Both the position numbers and the translations under genes were made by a program. A stretch of 64,000 nt of DNA. It comes from Labyrinthula sp. Ha (Eukaryota > Sar > Bigyra > Labyrinthulida > Labyrinthulaceae). The notes under the pieces are model-generated. The model had not been told where the DNA came from, did no database searches, and saw only the letters and a program-made list of their open reading frames with translations. This document shows, piece by piece, positions 12,882 through 24,500 of this stretch. The stretch covers positions 124,001 to 188,000 of the forward strand of contig JAALGZ010000008.1 in the NCBI GenBank assembly GCA_015227615.1, in the 5' to 3' direction. How positions within the stretch are numbered: position 1 is the first letter of the stretch; each line of letters begins with the position of its first letter.

Positions 12882-15690
12882 TTAAGTAGTAGCGTTAGTT
12901 GAAGGTAGTTCTAGAATGTAGTCCAATCCGTGATAATATCTGTGCAGCAAAATTAAAGTGATATCCTCATTGCTAGAGTTGAGCTGTTCTTCTTCCACCT
13001 GAATAATCTTGTTTAATAGGACTGTTTTTGCATAAGAAATAATATTCTTTCCTTGAATAATATATAGAGAATAGTTTGTCTGGAAGCTTACTCCTTCAAC
13101 ATTGGTTATGTTCACAAGACATATCCTTATTCTAATTACCTTCTTATTCTCACCAACATATAACCATGGCTGAACGATAGCTTTCTCGGCTAATATTTCA
13201 CTAGCTCTGTGACAGATATTATCAAAACGCTTGTTGCCAATTGTTTTTCTGGCATTGAGATAACCAGAAGTATTACTCAAATTGCTTCCGTCTGTGCACG
13301 TTCTCTTGAACGTGGCAGAATCTAGAATGTGAGTTCTATCAACTATAGAGTTAATCCTTTTGGGAGAATCATAAGGAAGCAAATGTGTCAACTTAGATAT
13401 ACCAAAACGACGGAGGGTTGCTGTTATGTTCTTCCCAACTCCCTTTATTTGGTTTAGATGTGAATCTGGCCAACATTTTAGTTTCATGCTTCTTTCCAAA
13501 ACAGCTATCTTTGCTCCGATGGATAGATGGTGAATTTCATGTAAGAACGTTGAAAGTGCTTCTAAAATGGAAAGTGATCTTTTGCTAACAAGCTTAATTT
13601 CTTCATTAAGCTTTTTGTCTTTCACTGGAATACCTCCTAAAATGCATTGAAGTAATTGAAGAATTTTCTCGGATGTAGTTTGGACTCTCTCAGATCGTGG
13701 TTTTATATACTTTCCAAGACTAATTAGTAATAGAAAAAATAAATTTTACCTCCAAGAAACTTTATTTAATCGTGATTTCTGGTTTCTTTTCAAAATAAAT
13801 TCATTGAATTCAGGTAAATTTGAAATTGCAGCTAAAATATCTTCAAAAGAGAGTTCTCCTCCTTCATTTTCTGATTCAGCAAGTTCTGTAAACCTTTCAA
13901 TTGTTCCTGACATCAGTCGTTTTGATGACTACAATAATATTGAGGAAAAAAAACACCATTAGAGCTCCAGTTGCAGTGATAGAAAAGCTGTTCTTTTTAC
14001 TGTTTACTGTAATGCAACAGTATTTCTCTAGCCACATTATCGTCTCCTGGATGTGTTCATTTGCCAGTTTTAAAATAGAATTTTCTAATACAGAAGCTTC
14101 TTTATTCAGCTTTAACATTAAGTTATCTTCATCAAGAGGTTCCCCCTCATTCTGCTTTCTAGTCCGCTCTCTTGTAACTTCAAACTGTTGTGCATACCAA
14201 AAAGTACTCTTCATCCAGTTCGTAGCTTCTAATTTATTTGAAACTAGACCACATGCAATTTCCATGTTTAATCTTTCTTTCAGTGTTGTAACTAAAGTAC
14301 TCTTGATTGGCCTAGAACCACCCAGAATATCCTTGTACTTTTTCTCTTCTCCAATCATTGTTAATAACACAGCTTCCGATTCTATATTGTATATTCACAA
14401 TAAAGGAATACGTCTAGAAGAGAATCCTAATCTTCCAGCTCTTCCTATCATCTGAAGTAGTGAAGTATTATCAATATCCTGTATACCAAGCTCTAAACCT
14501 CTATAAACCCTAGTGGATTTTATAATCACTAAATCTGCGGGAAGGTTCATCCCAAGAGCAAGAGTAGTAGTCGAGCAAACAACAAAAATTAGATGTGACT
14601 TGTAAAGATCCTCAATCAAAATACGATCTTTATAACTAAGCGAAGCATTATGAAAGGCAACACCGTGCTGAATAACCTTTCTTAAAGTTTGATCTTGAAC
14701 TAGACTGGATTGTTCAATCAAATGTTTAGAAGGATGGAACAGCTTTTGTTTTGCAAGTTTTTCAGCCAGTTCCATGCTTGATTTTCTACTGCTGCAAAAT
14801 ACCAATGTCTGAAAGTTGATCAGGTTATTTCCAAATGTTTCTTCATTAGATGCGTTTCTTTGACCATAATCGTAGATGATGTCAGGTATCTTGTAATCCA
14901 GAAAACTTTCGAACATATATTCATTGCTTCCTCGCATCGGAAAACCTTTAACTCGCACATTCAAGGGCAGTGGTCGAAACTCATCACCAAATTCTAGTAT
15001 GCAGTCTTCTGAACTAACATTGAGCCATCTAGCAATCGTACGTATATTAGGAGCTGTAGCTGAAACTGCTCCAATCCTCATGTTCTTTGGATTAAAATAT
15101 TTTAACTTAGAAACCAAACATTCCAAGATTGGACCTCGCTTTTCCTCAGACAGAAGATGAACTTCATCGATGATCAGGAGGCCAATACTTCTTAAGATCT
15201 GTTGTAAGTTACTACTTGAGACTGCGGTTCTGGTTAATGAATCAAGTTTTTCTGGGGTGCATACTAATATGGATACTTGCTCCATCATTCCCAAGAAGTT
15301 TTTCGTATATGTATCTCCAGTGCAAACGAAGGCAAGTTGTTGTGCAGATTTCTTTGACTTCTGATTCAAATGAGTTGCTAATGGTTGAAGTTTGTCATTG
15401 AACCATTTTGCTTGCTGCACACATAAGGCTTTTGTGGGGCATATATAGATTATTTTAGTTTTTGGGAAGTAATAGAGTAGCCTTATAACAGCGAATCCCG
15501 TTACCCAAGTCTTTCCAGAACCTAAAGGAAATACAAAAAAGAAAATTAAACCTGTTGGTGCTGTTAATACAAAATTTTCATCTCCACCTAAGACGGCTTC
15601 AGCACATTCTTTTTGAACCTCTGTTAGTTGGTCTGGCAAGAACTCTATCAATTCTTCTGCGAATCTAAAAGATATAAACTTTTCTTCCAT
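12882..15690 (-). CDS. HFM1: HFM1/MER3 meiotic DNA helicase, five exons
   Basis: Exons on the minus strand: 15690-15552, 15521-14412, 14381-13957, 13928-13750, 13719-12882. Introns are 30, 30, 28 and 30 nt, all GT-AG; the last contains a TACTAAT branch-site-like word. The join is exactly 2691 nt, giving 896 residues. Superfamily 2 Ski2-like helicase: APTGSGKT (44-51), DEVH (165-168), SATAPN, QMIGRAGR (about 403-410), then winged helix and a Sec63 domain with helix-hairpin-helix (LNQIKGVGKNITATLRRFG). Family members unwind recombination intermediates and promote interfering crossovers in meiosis (ZMM group). It is shorter than yeast Mer3 or human HFM1, mainly at the termini. Ski2-like relatives such as POLQ and BRR2 are less likely, given the single cassette and short Sec63 domain. 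A TAACGG word lies 7 bp upstream of the start. Confidence 0.9.
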
Positions 15691-16466
15691 TGTTTTTAAC
15701 GGCTTTATACTTTGATAGTCTTTTTAGTCAGGATAGAGCTAAATTTATATCCGTTAAATGAATTATATGCTCTTTTTGTTCTTTGAATAGTGTTTTATAT
15801 TTATAGGTTCCATGCAAAGGAAGAATTTCCCTTCTTCATTATATAATAACTAATATAGTGGAAGCATAAAAGAATACGGCATTGTGAGGTTGGTTAGTCA
15901 GGGCAGAAGATAGAAGACACGCGAAACTCTAAATCAAACGTGTTGAAAGCTGTACAATATCAATGAAGAAAAGTACTCTCCCTATTATTCACAGCGAAGA
16001 AAATGATTCTCCACTGTATTCTAGCAATATTGTTGGTATGACAGTAATTGTTACTTCTCTTATAGAGAAATATATATAAAAATAATACAAACTCTAATAA
16101 AAAACAAATTCGAATCTTCTGGTTTTGCTAGTAAAAGAAGAGAACCAGGTTATTTAGGAGAGGCTAAAGACTCAGTAATACCCTCATAAACTCGTGAACT
16201 AAGAAAACAAGAGACATCTTTTATAAACAAAACAAATAATGCTGCCTTTGGTTAGGAAAAAATAAATCAAACAGAAAACTCTCATAGAGCTGTGCTTGAC
16301 GATGAATCAAAAGAAGCAGTAGTATTCTTACTGCAAGATACCATGTGAGAAGATAAAGGGGAAGCAAAAACCATAATTAAACCAAGAAAAAGTTATTGAA
16401 GTCCTTTTCTACTTTAGGTTAGCTTAGAGCCTAAACTATCTACACTTTCTTTAAATCTACGGCAAC
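15691..16466 (+). other. interval with a weak coding-like stretch
   Basis: No confident gene. On the + strand the frame from about 16067 to 16348 reads as protein-like, lysine- and glutamate-rich text, but is interrupted by stops. A GT-AG segment of 81 nt (16175-16255) would remove two of them in frame. An ATG frame starts at 15963 (sequence MKKSTLPIIH...), but I could not join it to this frame with any short GT-AG intron. It may be a small gene with an unresolved 5' end, a gene remnant, or chance. Confidence 0.2.
15697..15702 (+). promoter_or_regulatory. TAACGG (MYB-core) word upstream of HFM1
   Basis: Lies 7 bp before the HFM1 start codon. AACGG is the core of plant/animal MYB3R (MSA) sites. 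A single hexamer is weak evidence; it is listed because similar words precede TOP2 and the SHOC1-like pair. Confidence 0.25.
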
Positions 16467-16973
16467 TTAAATATCTCCTTTTGCACACATCTGTTGGTCG
16501 GGAAGTGGTAATGTATCATCTAGTAGTTTACTTAGTCTGGTAGCGCTAAGTATATTAATTGATTTAAATTTGAACTTACTTTCCTCTAAATTTAATTTAT
16601 TCCACGATTTAATACTTTCTGGACTTTTTTTTTCTCTACTGCGTGGGCTGCTATATATATTCTGAATCTTTCTAGATGATGTCTTGTTCGAACTGGTGGA
16701 GCTTAGATGGAGTTTTCTTGCACCTGAACCCTCCAATCTTCGGCTAGGTAAAGTATACTGGTATCTGAATATTTGCTTGAATTTTCGTTTACGTTGTCTC
16801 ATTTGTTCATCCTGCTGTACTGCAGTTGGAAACAAACAGCGTAGATACTCCTTCTCCTCCTTGGTGAAACTAGCTTCTGGTTTAGTCATCTGAAGGAGCG
16901 AAGATATTGAAATAGGAATATAATTTAAATTTTCTGTTATTTGATGATATTTTTGTATTTTTTCACTTTCCAT
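16467..16973 (-). CDS. small basic protein of unknown function
   Basis: 168 residues from a clear ATG. I do not recognise it. The N-terminal half (about 30-75) is a charged, probably helical segment, SFTKEEKEYLRCLFP followed by QMRQRKRKFKQIFRYQYT. The middle is rich in Ser, Arg and Lys (about 80-120), consistent with a nuclear or nucleic-acid-binding protein, and the C-terminal part has a short acidic-hydrophobic end. There is no signal peptide, membrane segment or known motif. The antisense strand has only a short frame. About 20-35 bp upstream is CTTTTGGGTATT, related to the element near CDC40 and TOP2. It could be one exon of a longer gene, since introns here are tiny. That it is a gene is likely; its role is unknown. 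Confidence 0.55.
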   Translation of the reverse strand: MESEKIQKYHQITENLNYIPISISSLLQMTKPEASFTKEEKEYLRCLFPTAVQQDEQMRQRKRKFKQIFRYQYTLPSRRLEGSGARKLHLSSTSSNKTSSRKIQNIYSSPRSREKKSPESIKSWNKLNLEESKFKFKSINILSATRLSKLLDDTLPLPDQQMCAKGDI

Positions 16974-19900
16974 ATTTAGTTTGCGGTTTTACTTTTGGGT
17001 ATTTGGTTCCAGTGTTTCTTTTAGACATTAGAATCTGAAGATTCTAACGAATACTGGAACAATGGCCAAGTGAGCCAAACTGCACCAATGACATAATCGA
17101 ATCTGACTATGGGCATATCTAATGCCATATGGATTGTTCCTACTTTAGCAGTTCAAATTTAAATGGATCAATATATATTACAAAGTTTTATTTAAACTAA
17201 TACAGTTTGCTTAAACTACAGAAAGTGTTCGAACTGTATCACGTTATAGTACAAAGTAATTAACTTTGTAGTTAGTAGTTATTCGTCGCAGTTTATTTGG
17301 TAACCAACAAGTTGCAGACTTCAAGAGTCTAGTACCGAAATCATATACTGCATTATAGCAATGGTAAGTATATGTTTCTAAGCCCTTAGACTTCGCTTAC
17401 CTGCTCTGCTCTATCTCTCTCTTTGAACTTGAGTAAGTTGGAAATCCGTTCTAGGAAGACTAGGATGATTAACTCATACCAGATACTTTCTTCTCATAAT
17501 AATAGTTAAATTTGTTTGCTCCTGTGCTGCATAGCTCTCAGGAACAGATGAATTAAAATTGTGGGTGAGCTTTTTTTCCTATGTTTAATGAATGCGCGTG
17601 GAAAAAACCTGTGAATAAGCAATGTCTCGATGATGACTAGTGACATACAGAAACATCGTGATAGGTCATATAGAGAAATGTAAACTTGAAAGAAGGGGCA
17701 ATAAAACCAAATATCACACTTTATTAACTATTCAGCTTCCGGGAAATAGAAAAAAATCATTGCACATAGATGCCTGTATGAGTCATTTCTTCTTGAAAAC
17801 GAGGAGGAAGGAAGCGCTTTTACTTGCTTTCCCATTGCCTTATTTCAGCATGGTAGGCATTTTGATCTCTTACTACATTAAAATAATAAGAAACTATAGA
17901 GAACCATCAACTCAAGCGCAATAGTTGCTTTCGGCACTCAAATAAAAAACCACGGTAGACTTCTATTACAATCTTGCAATATGCAACAGATGATTTGATA
18001 ATTCTCATATGGCTAGAGCTTATAGGGGATTGTGTGTTCCAATCATAAAAAACGGAAAACATGATTATTTACAGATCCATGAATGAACTGGTAATCTCAT
18101 TATTTAATCATGAATAGCTTCTACAAATGACTAACTAGTAGTAAGTTGGATCTAATACTTTCTTTCAACTCTCAACATATTTGTTTCAATTGGAAGAACT
18201 TGTTATAGATTTGAAACTCGGTGAAATTCTACATATAATAGATCAAACCACAGATCTTACTTAAACAAACTAAAAGAAAAAGCCATTTTCTAACCTTGGT
18301 TCAACAATTTACCAGCTAATGCGCTCACAACGTGTCAAATTTATTACATAAGACTAGAGGTCGACTTAAATGAAACGAACTTCACACCAGGAAAATATTA
18401 CCATTTATCTTATAGGTGAGTTCTCGCAAAACAACTTGTCTACTTTTATTCTCAAATTTAAGCTTAATCTAACCTATGCTTCTTTTGATAATTCTTAGAA
18501 TTTGGAAGGTTGCATGGATATTAGGAGTACTATTCCAATTATAAGATACAACAAGATTCAGTTTGAACAAAAGAAGGTGCCAGAAACACATTTACATCAA
18601 AATTTTTGTGCTATAGATCGAGGTTGCCATTTAGAGAAGTATTGATTAGATAGGCAAAGGAACCTCATCAGACTTGTATAAGAGACCCGTAAGATAACTT
18701 TTTGGGGAGTATAACATATTCTCATGTTCTAGGCACTGTGAAGAGAACTGCATTTCTGACTACACGGTTACTAATCTTTGTTGCTTGCATCAAAAGGCAT
18801 TATCATTAATTTGGTTCCCTCTTTTATCATGGAATTGCTAGATATGATCTTCAAAACGCCATTCTCGCCCAGATCTTCTTTTTTCCTTTTCTTGTTTGAA
18901 AACATCTTTACATGTATTTAGCATGAATTAAAACCGCATGGATTCAATCATAGGTGCAGATAAATTGCACTATAATTGATAGAGAATAAACAGTAGCCGA
19001 GAGGAAGATACCAATACAGATCAATTACATGTGAAGAATCTGACAGTTAGTTAAATTAGAGAGTTTGTTTTGCTGTTCTGATGCTGATAATATATTTTTC
19101 TTCTCAAAGAGTAGGAGAATATACCTCAAATTTTAGTGTAAAGAACAGCTATTTTGCTTAGCTAAATCAAGTAGGAACATTTATATATTTGTAAGTTGCC
19201 GGAAAGAATTAAATTATTCAATGATTCACATTTAAATCAAAATGTACCACTTGAGTACGAAGATGGTTTGTTGCTCACTACTTAACTTAGATTTCTAATT
19301 CAGAAAGCTTTGTGCCTTCCAAACAGTTTTTAATAAATTTTGTTTTATGATAACTTTGCCTTTGGAACTTCTGAAAAGCCTAAACTCTGACTTGTTTCCT
19401 TATAATTAAGCCATAGTTTAACGGTAATAATAATAGAAGGACAACCACAAAACTTTCGTATAAGAGTTTTGATTTTGTTTTTCAATAATACTAAAAATTT
19501 TTGTGTGATTTCTAGATTACTGCGTACATACATTTTCTATTTACTTTTTGATGGGTGTAAGTATCGGGCTGTTTATCGCCACCACCTTTGAATTAAATGA
19601 CACCAATATCACATCTACTTCGAAATAGAAACATCTACTGGGTTGAGTATAGTTTCCAATTTCAACATCGGGTTAACTTTCTTATTCAGCTTGTACATAG
19701 ATCTTCAGATCTAGGTAACATTGTGCTGAACATAATTTCTTAATCAAATTTCTTAAGTAACCAAAGAAGAACCTCTTACTATTTTGTTTTATTATCATTC
19801 AAGTAGAGAAACTTCAAGTTTTCTGAACCCTGGTTACTTTGCCTAAGTTCTTGACTGTAATTAGAAATGATTTGGTACTCTAGTCTTATGTACGAGAATT

Positions 19901-21195
19901 TTTCCTTAAGAAAAGCTGGGGATCAGATGTTGGTATTGATTAGACTATGCATTTACTATTTGTTTTGATATTTAGTGGAAATTAATGCAAATATATCACC
20001 TGGTAAGCTCTTAATCCAACTCAGCTTTTGTTTCAAATTGGCACGTTAGGCAAAAGAATGTAACTGGAAACCAATACAGAAGGAAAGATAGGTCTACTTT
20101 CACCCTGAATAATTCTGGATAAGAACATATTGAACAATTCTTCAAGGGGGATTTGATCTACTTGTGGTTTATGAATGATTTTTTAGAATTAATTATATGA
20201 ACACAAATTGTACAAGAATACATTCAACATGCATATAGAAAATCAGATGGTGCAAATCATGGACAATTACCACGAGCGGAAATCAGTTTAGTCTCCAATA
20301 TTTTTTTTGCAGAATCGTCTACAATTTCAACGAATTTAATTTTGAGGTATGGAATTCTTCGAGTTCTGCAGACCATGTACATACTTCATGAACAAGGTTC
20401 TATGTCTAAGTATCTGTTGATGACAGTTTAAACTTAATTGTTCAAACAGCCAGTATTAGTCTTTTCTTCCTATAAGCATGGTTATCACAGTATTTTTCTG
20501 TAAGATTTCTCAGCCAACATACAGTTTTACCAAAAATGAGAGTAATTAGCATAGATTTTTAGCAGCGACATGCTAACACGCTGTTGCTTCTGTTATGGAA
20601 CTCATTATTATTAAGCATATCCCTATTGGGTTGAGTAGTACTCTAGTTAGCTAAGACCATCCTTCCTAGGTTTAGATAAATTGAGAGTTAAAAAGTCAAC
20701 ATCTGTAAAAAGACCACATTACTACAAAAAGTTTGAACGCATGAAGAAAAAAGCAGGTACAAATGAAGGTCCATTCTTCGTGACTTAGGCTTGTCTACAC
20801 AAGAGCCAACATTGTTTGAATAAAATAGGTATATACCAGGCATGAACCTAGCATGTCATCAGAATTCAGCTTTTCTCAGACAAGAAAGCTTGGAGTTATG
20901 TGAATAACTTTTAATAATGAATTAATAGCCTGACTAGCGTACGAAACCTCATATGCCTAAGTCAATGGGTCACCATTAACCCTGATATTCATCTAGCCTT
21001 GGCTCTAGGTTTCTTTACAAAATATATTATTTAGTTTCCCATGTTTATACACTGAAATTAGCAGCGAACTATACCGTCTGCCATTTTCGAGACCATACTT
21101 TTCTATTATAAGACCTTTTATCCCAGTTTGACCAATAGTATTTCTACGCGAAAGGGGAGTCAAGAATGCGGCCATATGGCCCACGTTAAAAGAAA
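16974..21195. other. gene-poor interval of 4.2 kb
   Basis: No confident gene. The longest frame (17640-17924, + strand, starting at GTG) has 94 codons and no recognisable motif. I find no tRNA, repeat array or recognisable mobile element. Composition is uniformly AT-rich. Confidence 0.5.
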
Positions 21196-21498
21196 ATGTT
21201 TTCACAGCTAATAAGACAACATGCAAGAGCAAGATCAATCCAAGTTCGCTCGATCTACGCATCTGCTGCTAAAATAAATTCGACAGGGTATACAGGAAAA
21301 AAGCATAGGAGTAACGCTGAGGAATTGATTGCCAAATTTCCTGTAGTTGAGGTTGATGCAAATGTAGCCGTGTGTGACGGAGGTGGAGGAAATTTAGGAC
21401 ATCCAGTCGAATATATCCAACTTAACACAGTGAAGATAGGAAAGGCATCAGTTTGTAAGTATTGTGGGATTAGATATGTTATGAAACAACATCACTAA
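21196..21498 (+). CDS. NDUFS6: mitochondrial complex I zinc subunit NDUFS6 (13 kDa type)
   Basis: 100 residues, one exon, complete. The basic, acid-free N terminus (about 1-25, with ARARS and VRS) is a typical mitochondrial targeting sequence. The C-terminal half carries the NDUFS6 zinc-binding set: Cys60, His69 (GHP), Cys87 and Cys90 in CKYCGIRYV. In other eukaryotes this subunit sits in the peripheral arm of NADH:ubiquinone oxidoreductase and is needed for assembly of the N module. The length fits the family once the leader is removed. It is transcribed toward topoisomerase II, with only 93 bp between the stop codons, so the transcripts probably share or overlap 3' ends. Its presence shows that the organism has mitochondria with complex I. 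Confidence 0.93.
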   Translation: MFSQLIRQHARARSIQVRSIYASAAKINSTGYTGKKHRSNAEELIAKFPVVEVDANVAVCDGGGGNLGHPVEYIQLNTVKIGKASVCKYCGIRYVMKQHH

Positions 21499-21591
21499 AT
21501 TTAACATCTCACTTTTTTCGAAGAAACTTTATGGAATATGGTACTTATGTTATAGTTTTAGAGTTCTTCTATGGCACAATCTTTTACTAGT

Positions 21592-24500
21592 CTATTCTGA
21601 AAAGTCAGAAGAGTCATCTTCTTCACTTTCGTCTGATAGTACATCTTCATCTGAGGAAAATACATATCTGTTAAACTTTGGTTTTGTTGCAGCTGCTCTC
21701 TTTCCTCTGGTGCGTTTCTTGGGTTGGTTGGGTTCTGAATCTGAAGATACTATACCTCCTTTCTTTCTTGTTGGCTGCTCCTTTTGTTTTTCATCGTCTG
21801 CCTCGGAATCCGATGAAATTACTTGCTTCTTCATATTCTTTCTTGGGGCTGCCTTCTTCCTTGATGTTGCAGCTGAGGAACTTGAATCTGTTGAGTCATT
21901 TTTCTTTAGTGCTGCTTTTTTGGAAGTTTTCTTTTGAGCCACTGTTTTTTTTCGTTTGATTTCATCATCTGAAGTGGACAGATCAATAGGGCTCTTTCTA
22001 AGTATCTTCTTCGTTGCTGTTTTGTGAATTGGTTGGTTCTTCTTAATCTCTACATCAGTACATGTCTTCTTGGGCTTCTGCTTTTTCGAAGTTGAACTTC
22101 TCACAGACATTTCAGAGCTATCATCAGAGAAACTTAAACCCTTATCGAATTTAGTGTCCAATGGCGTTAGCGGGCTAGGTGGTGTTCTCTTTTTCTTTTT
22201 TTGTTTAACAGGGGTTAATTCAACTTTCTCTGATTCGCGATCACTAGGATCAGCATAGTCACTAGCATCACTAACCAGGTCAACTTCATCGTCTTCTTCG
22301 CTGCTTGTATCAAAAGTTTCGTCATCACTTGATTCAATTGACCTTTTCTTAGGTTTCTTGACCAATTTCTTTTTTGTTTCAGTTTTAACTTTCTTAGGAG
22401 GAGTCTCGCTCTTTACTGTTGACGTAGCCACTTGTTTTACTGTTCTTTTCCTACTCTTTTTGCCAGCAATAGGTGTGGATGAGAGGTTTTCTTCACCTAA
22501 GTGAGAAACTATTTTAGCAGTGTGCTCCTCACTCTGATTTCTGTTGACAGCAACCAATGATTTTCTTTCTACTGTTTTCTGTACAAACATCATACTATTC
22601 GAGTTGTCTAGGAACTTAACGTATTCTGTCATAAATTCGTCCAGTTCTTTCATCCATAGGGATAGAGACGTCACTTGCTTCATCTCTTCAAGTCTCTTTG
22701 CAACTTCTTCCTTTTGTTTCTTAAGTTCTTTTAGCTTTTCATAAGTGAGACTAAGGATTGGGATCTTTAACAGATAAAAATAACTTTCAGATCCGGCGTT
22801 CCCATCTTTGTGCTTAGAGAACTTCTTTTGTTCCAGCTCTTCTTCAATATCTTTCTTCTTGCGTTTCAAGATTTGAATTTTCTGATCCGCAACCATGAGT
22901 ACAAACCTTGCTTTATTGGAAATAACATCAAGCTCAACTTCTAGAGCCGCAATCAAAAAGTTTCGTCTTTCATCATATTTTTTCAGTCTTTCATGAAAAA
23001 ATTCTTCGCAAATCTCAATGGGAGAGTTGTAATTTTTTAATTTGCCTTGAACATCGAAAAGGACAAGATTTGTAGTTCCCAATGACTTTTCTAGTTTAAA
23101 AATCTTTCTGGCTTTGTCCTCGTCCAATTCATCATATTCATCAACAATTTCTTCAACCAATTCACTTTCCATATCAATAGTGAAATCAATTGTATTTGTT
23201 CCTCCATCATTCTTGATATTTTTTATTAAATCTTTCTTATCCGCACCTTTAAAAGGATTTCCCTTTACCTCTTCTGCCTCCAAGAACCCTTTGTAATCTT
23301 CAGTCCACTTATTAATAGGAAGCTCTGTAATTTTTAATGAGACAATGTTTTTGTAGGGGTTGCGATGAAGTTCGCAGATCCCTCGTGAAACATATTTATT
23401 CTCTTGAAGCTGCTTAATTTCCCCTCTATAGCCTCTGTACCATGGAAAAAGCGCAGGTGGAATCCCAGGGTCTTTACCTAACTCAACGTTAATTCTATAC
23501 TTCAACCAGCACACCAAGTCTTTTGGGTTGTATTTCGGAATATCTGTAGACCAGCCAGTTCCTATACCTGTAGCTCCGTTAACTAGAACCATCGGAATTA
23601 TAGGGGCATAGTAAGTTGGTTCAACTACTTTTCCGTCATCTTCATTAAACCTCAGAACATTCTCATCATCTTTAATGAAAAGGAACTTTGTGATATCTGT
23701 TAAATACGTATTAATGTACCTGGCTGCGGATGCATCCTTTCCACCCTTCAAGCGGGATCCAAATTGTCCCTGAGGAACAAGGAGATTAATATTATTACTT
23801 CCCACAAAGTCCTGTGCAAGGCCAATAATTGTGGATTGCAAACTTTGCTCCCCGTGATGATAAGCCGCATTATCTGCCACATACCCTGAAAGAGAAGCCA
23901 CTTTCATTTCCTTCCGTTTTCCATATAAATCTTTCTTAAAACAGCCAAAAAGAACCTTTCTCTGACTTGGCTTTAGACCATCCATTACATGAGGAATTGA
24001 ACGAGCGTTATCCGCCATTGAAAACAAAATAAGCTCTTTGTCCACAAAAGTTTTGTACTCAATAGCCTGTGTGTTAAAATTCATCGTGGTACCAGGGATA
24101 AAGTCAGCCAACCACTGTTTTCTTTTTTCAACTTGTCTCTTCGAAAATGCCTTTTCCAAAGCAACCGTAGTTTCTTGCCCTTGGCCCCAGTTCATGTTTA
24201 TCTTATTACGACTAAGGTTGTTAAAATATTCTTTGGCTTCTTTAGAAGTTGATGTTCCTAGCCCTTTGTAGTACTTGATATGGTACTGACTAGTAGAATT
24301 ACTTGACTTCCATTCTTCATACTCCGGCACTGTGTAGAAAACTAGATCATCTTTCTTCTTCTTCTTACCTTCTCCATTATAAAGAGCTTTGATAATAGGA
24401 GTGATAAAAACTTGTATGAAATCTTTTTTAATCATCAATTTCGGCCAGTACTTATGAATGAAGTTAAACAACAGTCCCTTAATGTGAGACCCATCGTGAT

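Noticed and set aside
13901-14455. 184-codon frame on the + strand
   Set aside because: Antisense shadow of HFM1 exons 2 and 3; the minus strand carries conserved helicase motifs.
17640-17924. 94-codon frame
   Set aside because: Starts at GTG, no motif, ordinary length for a chance frame.
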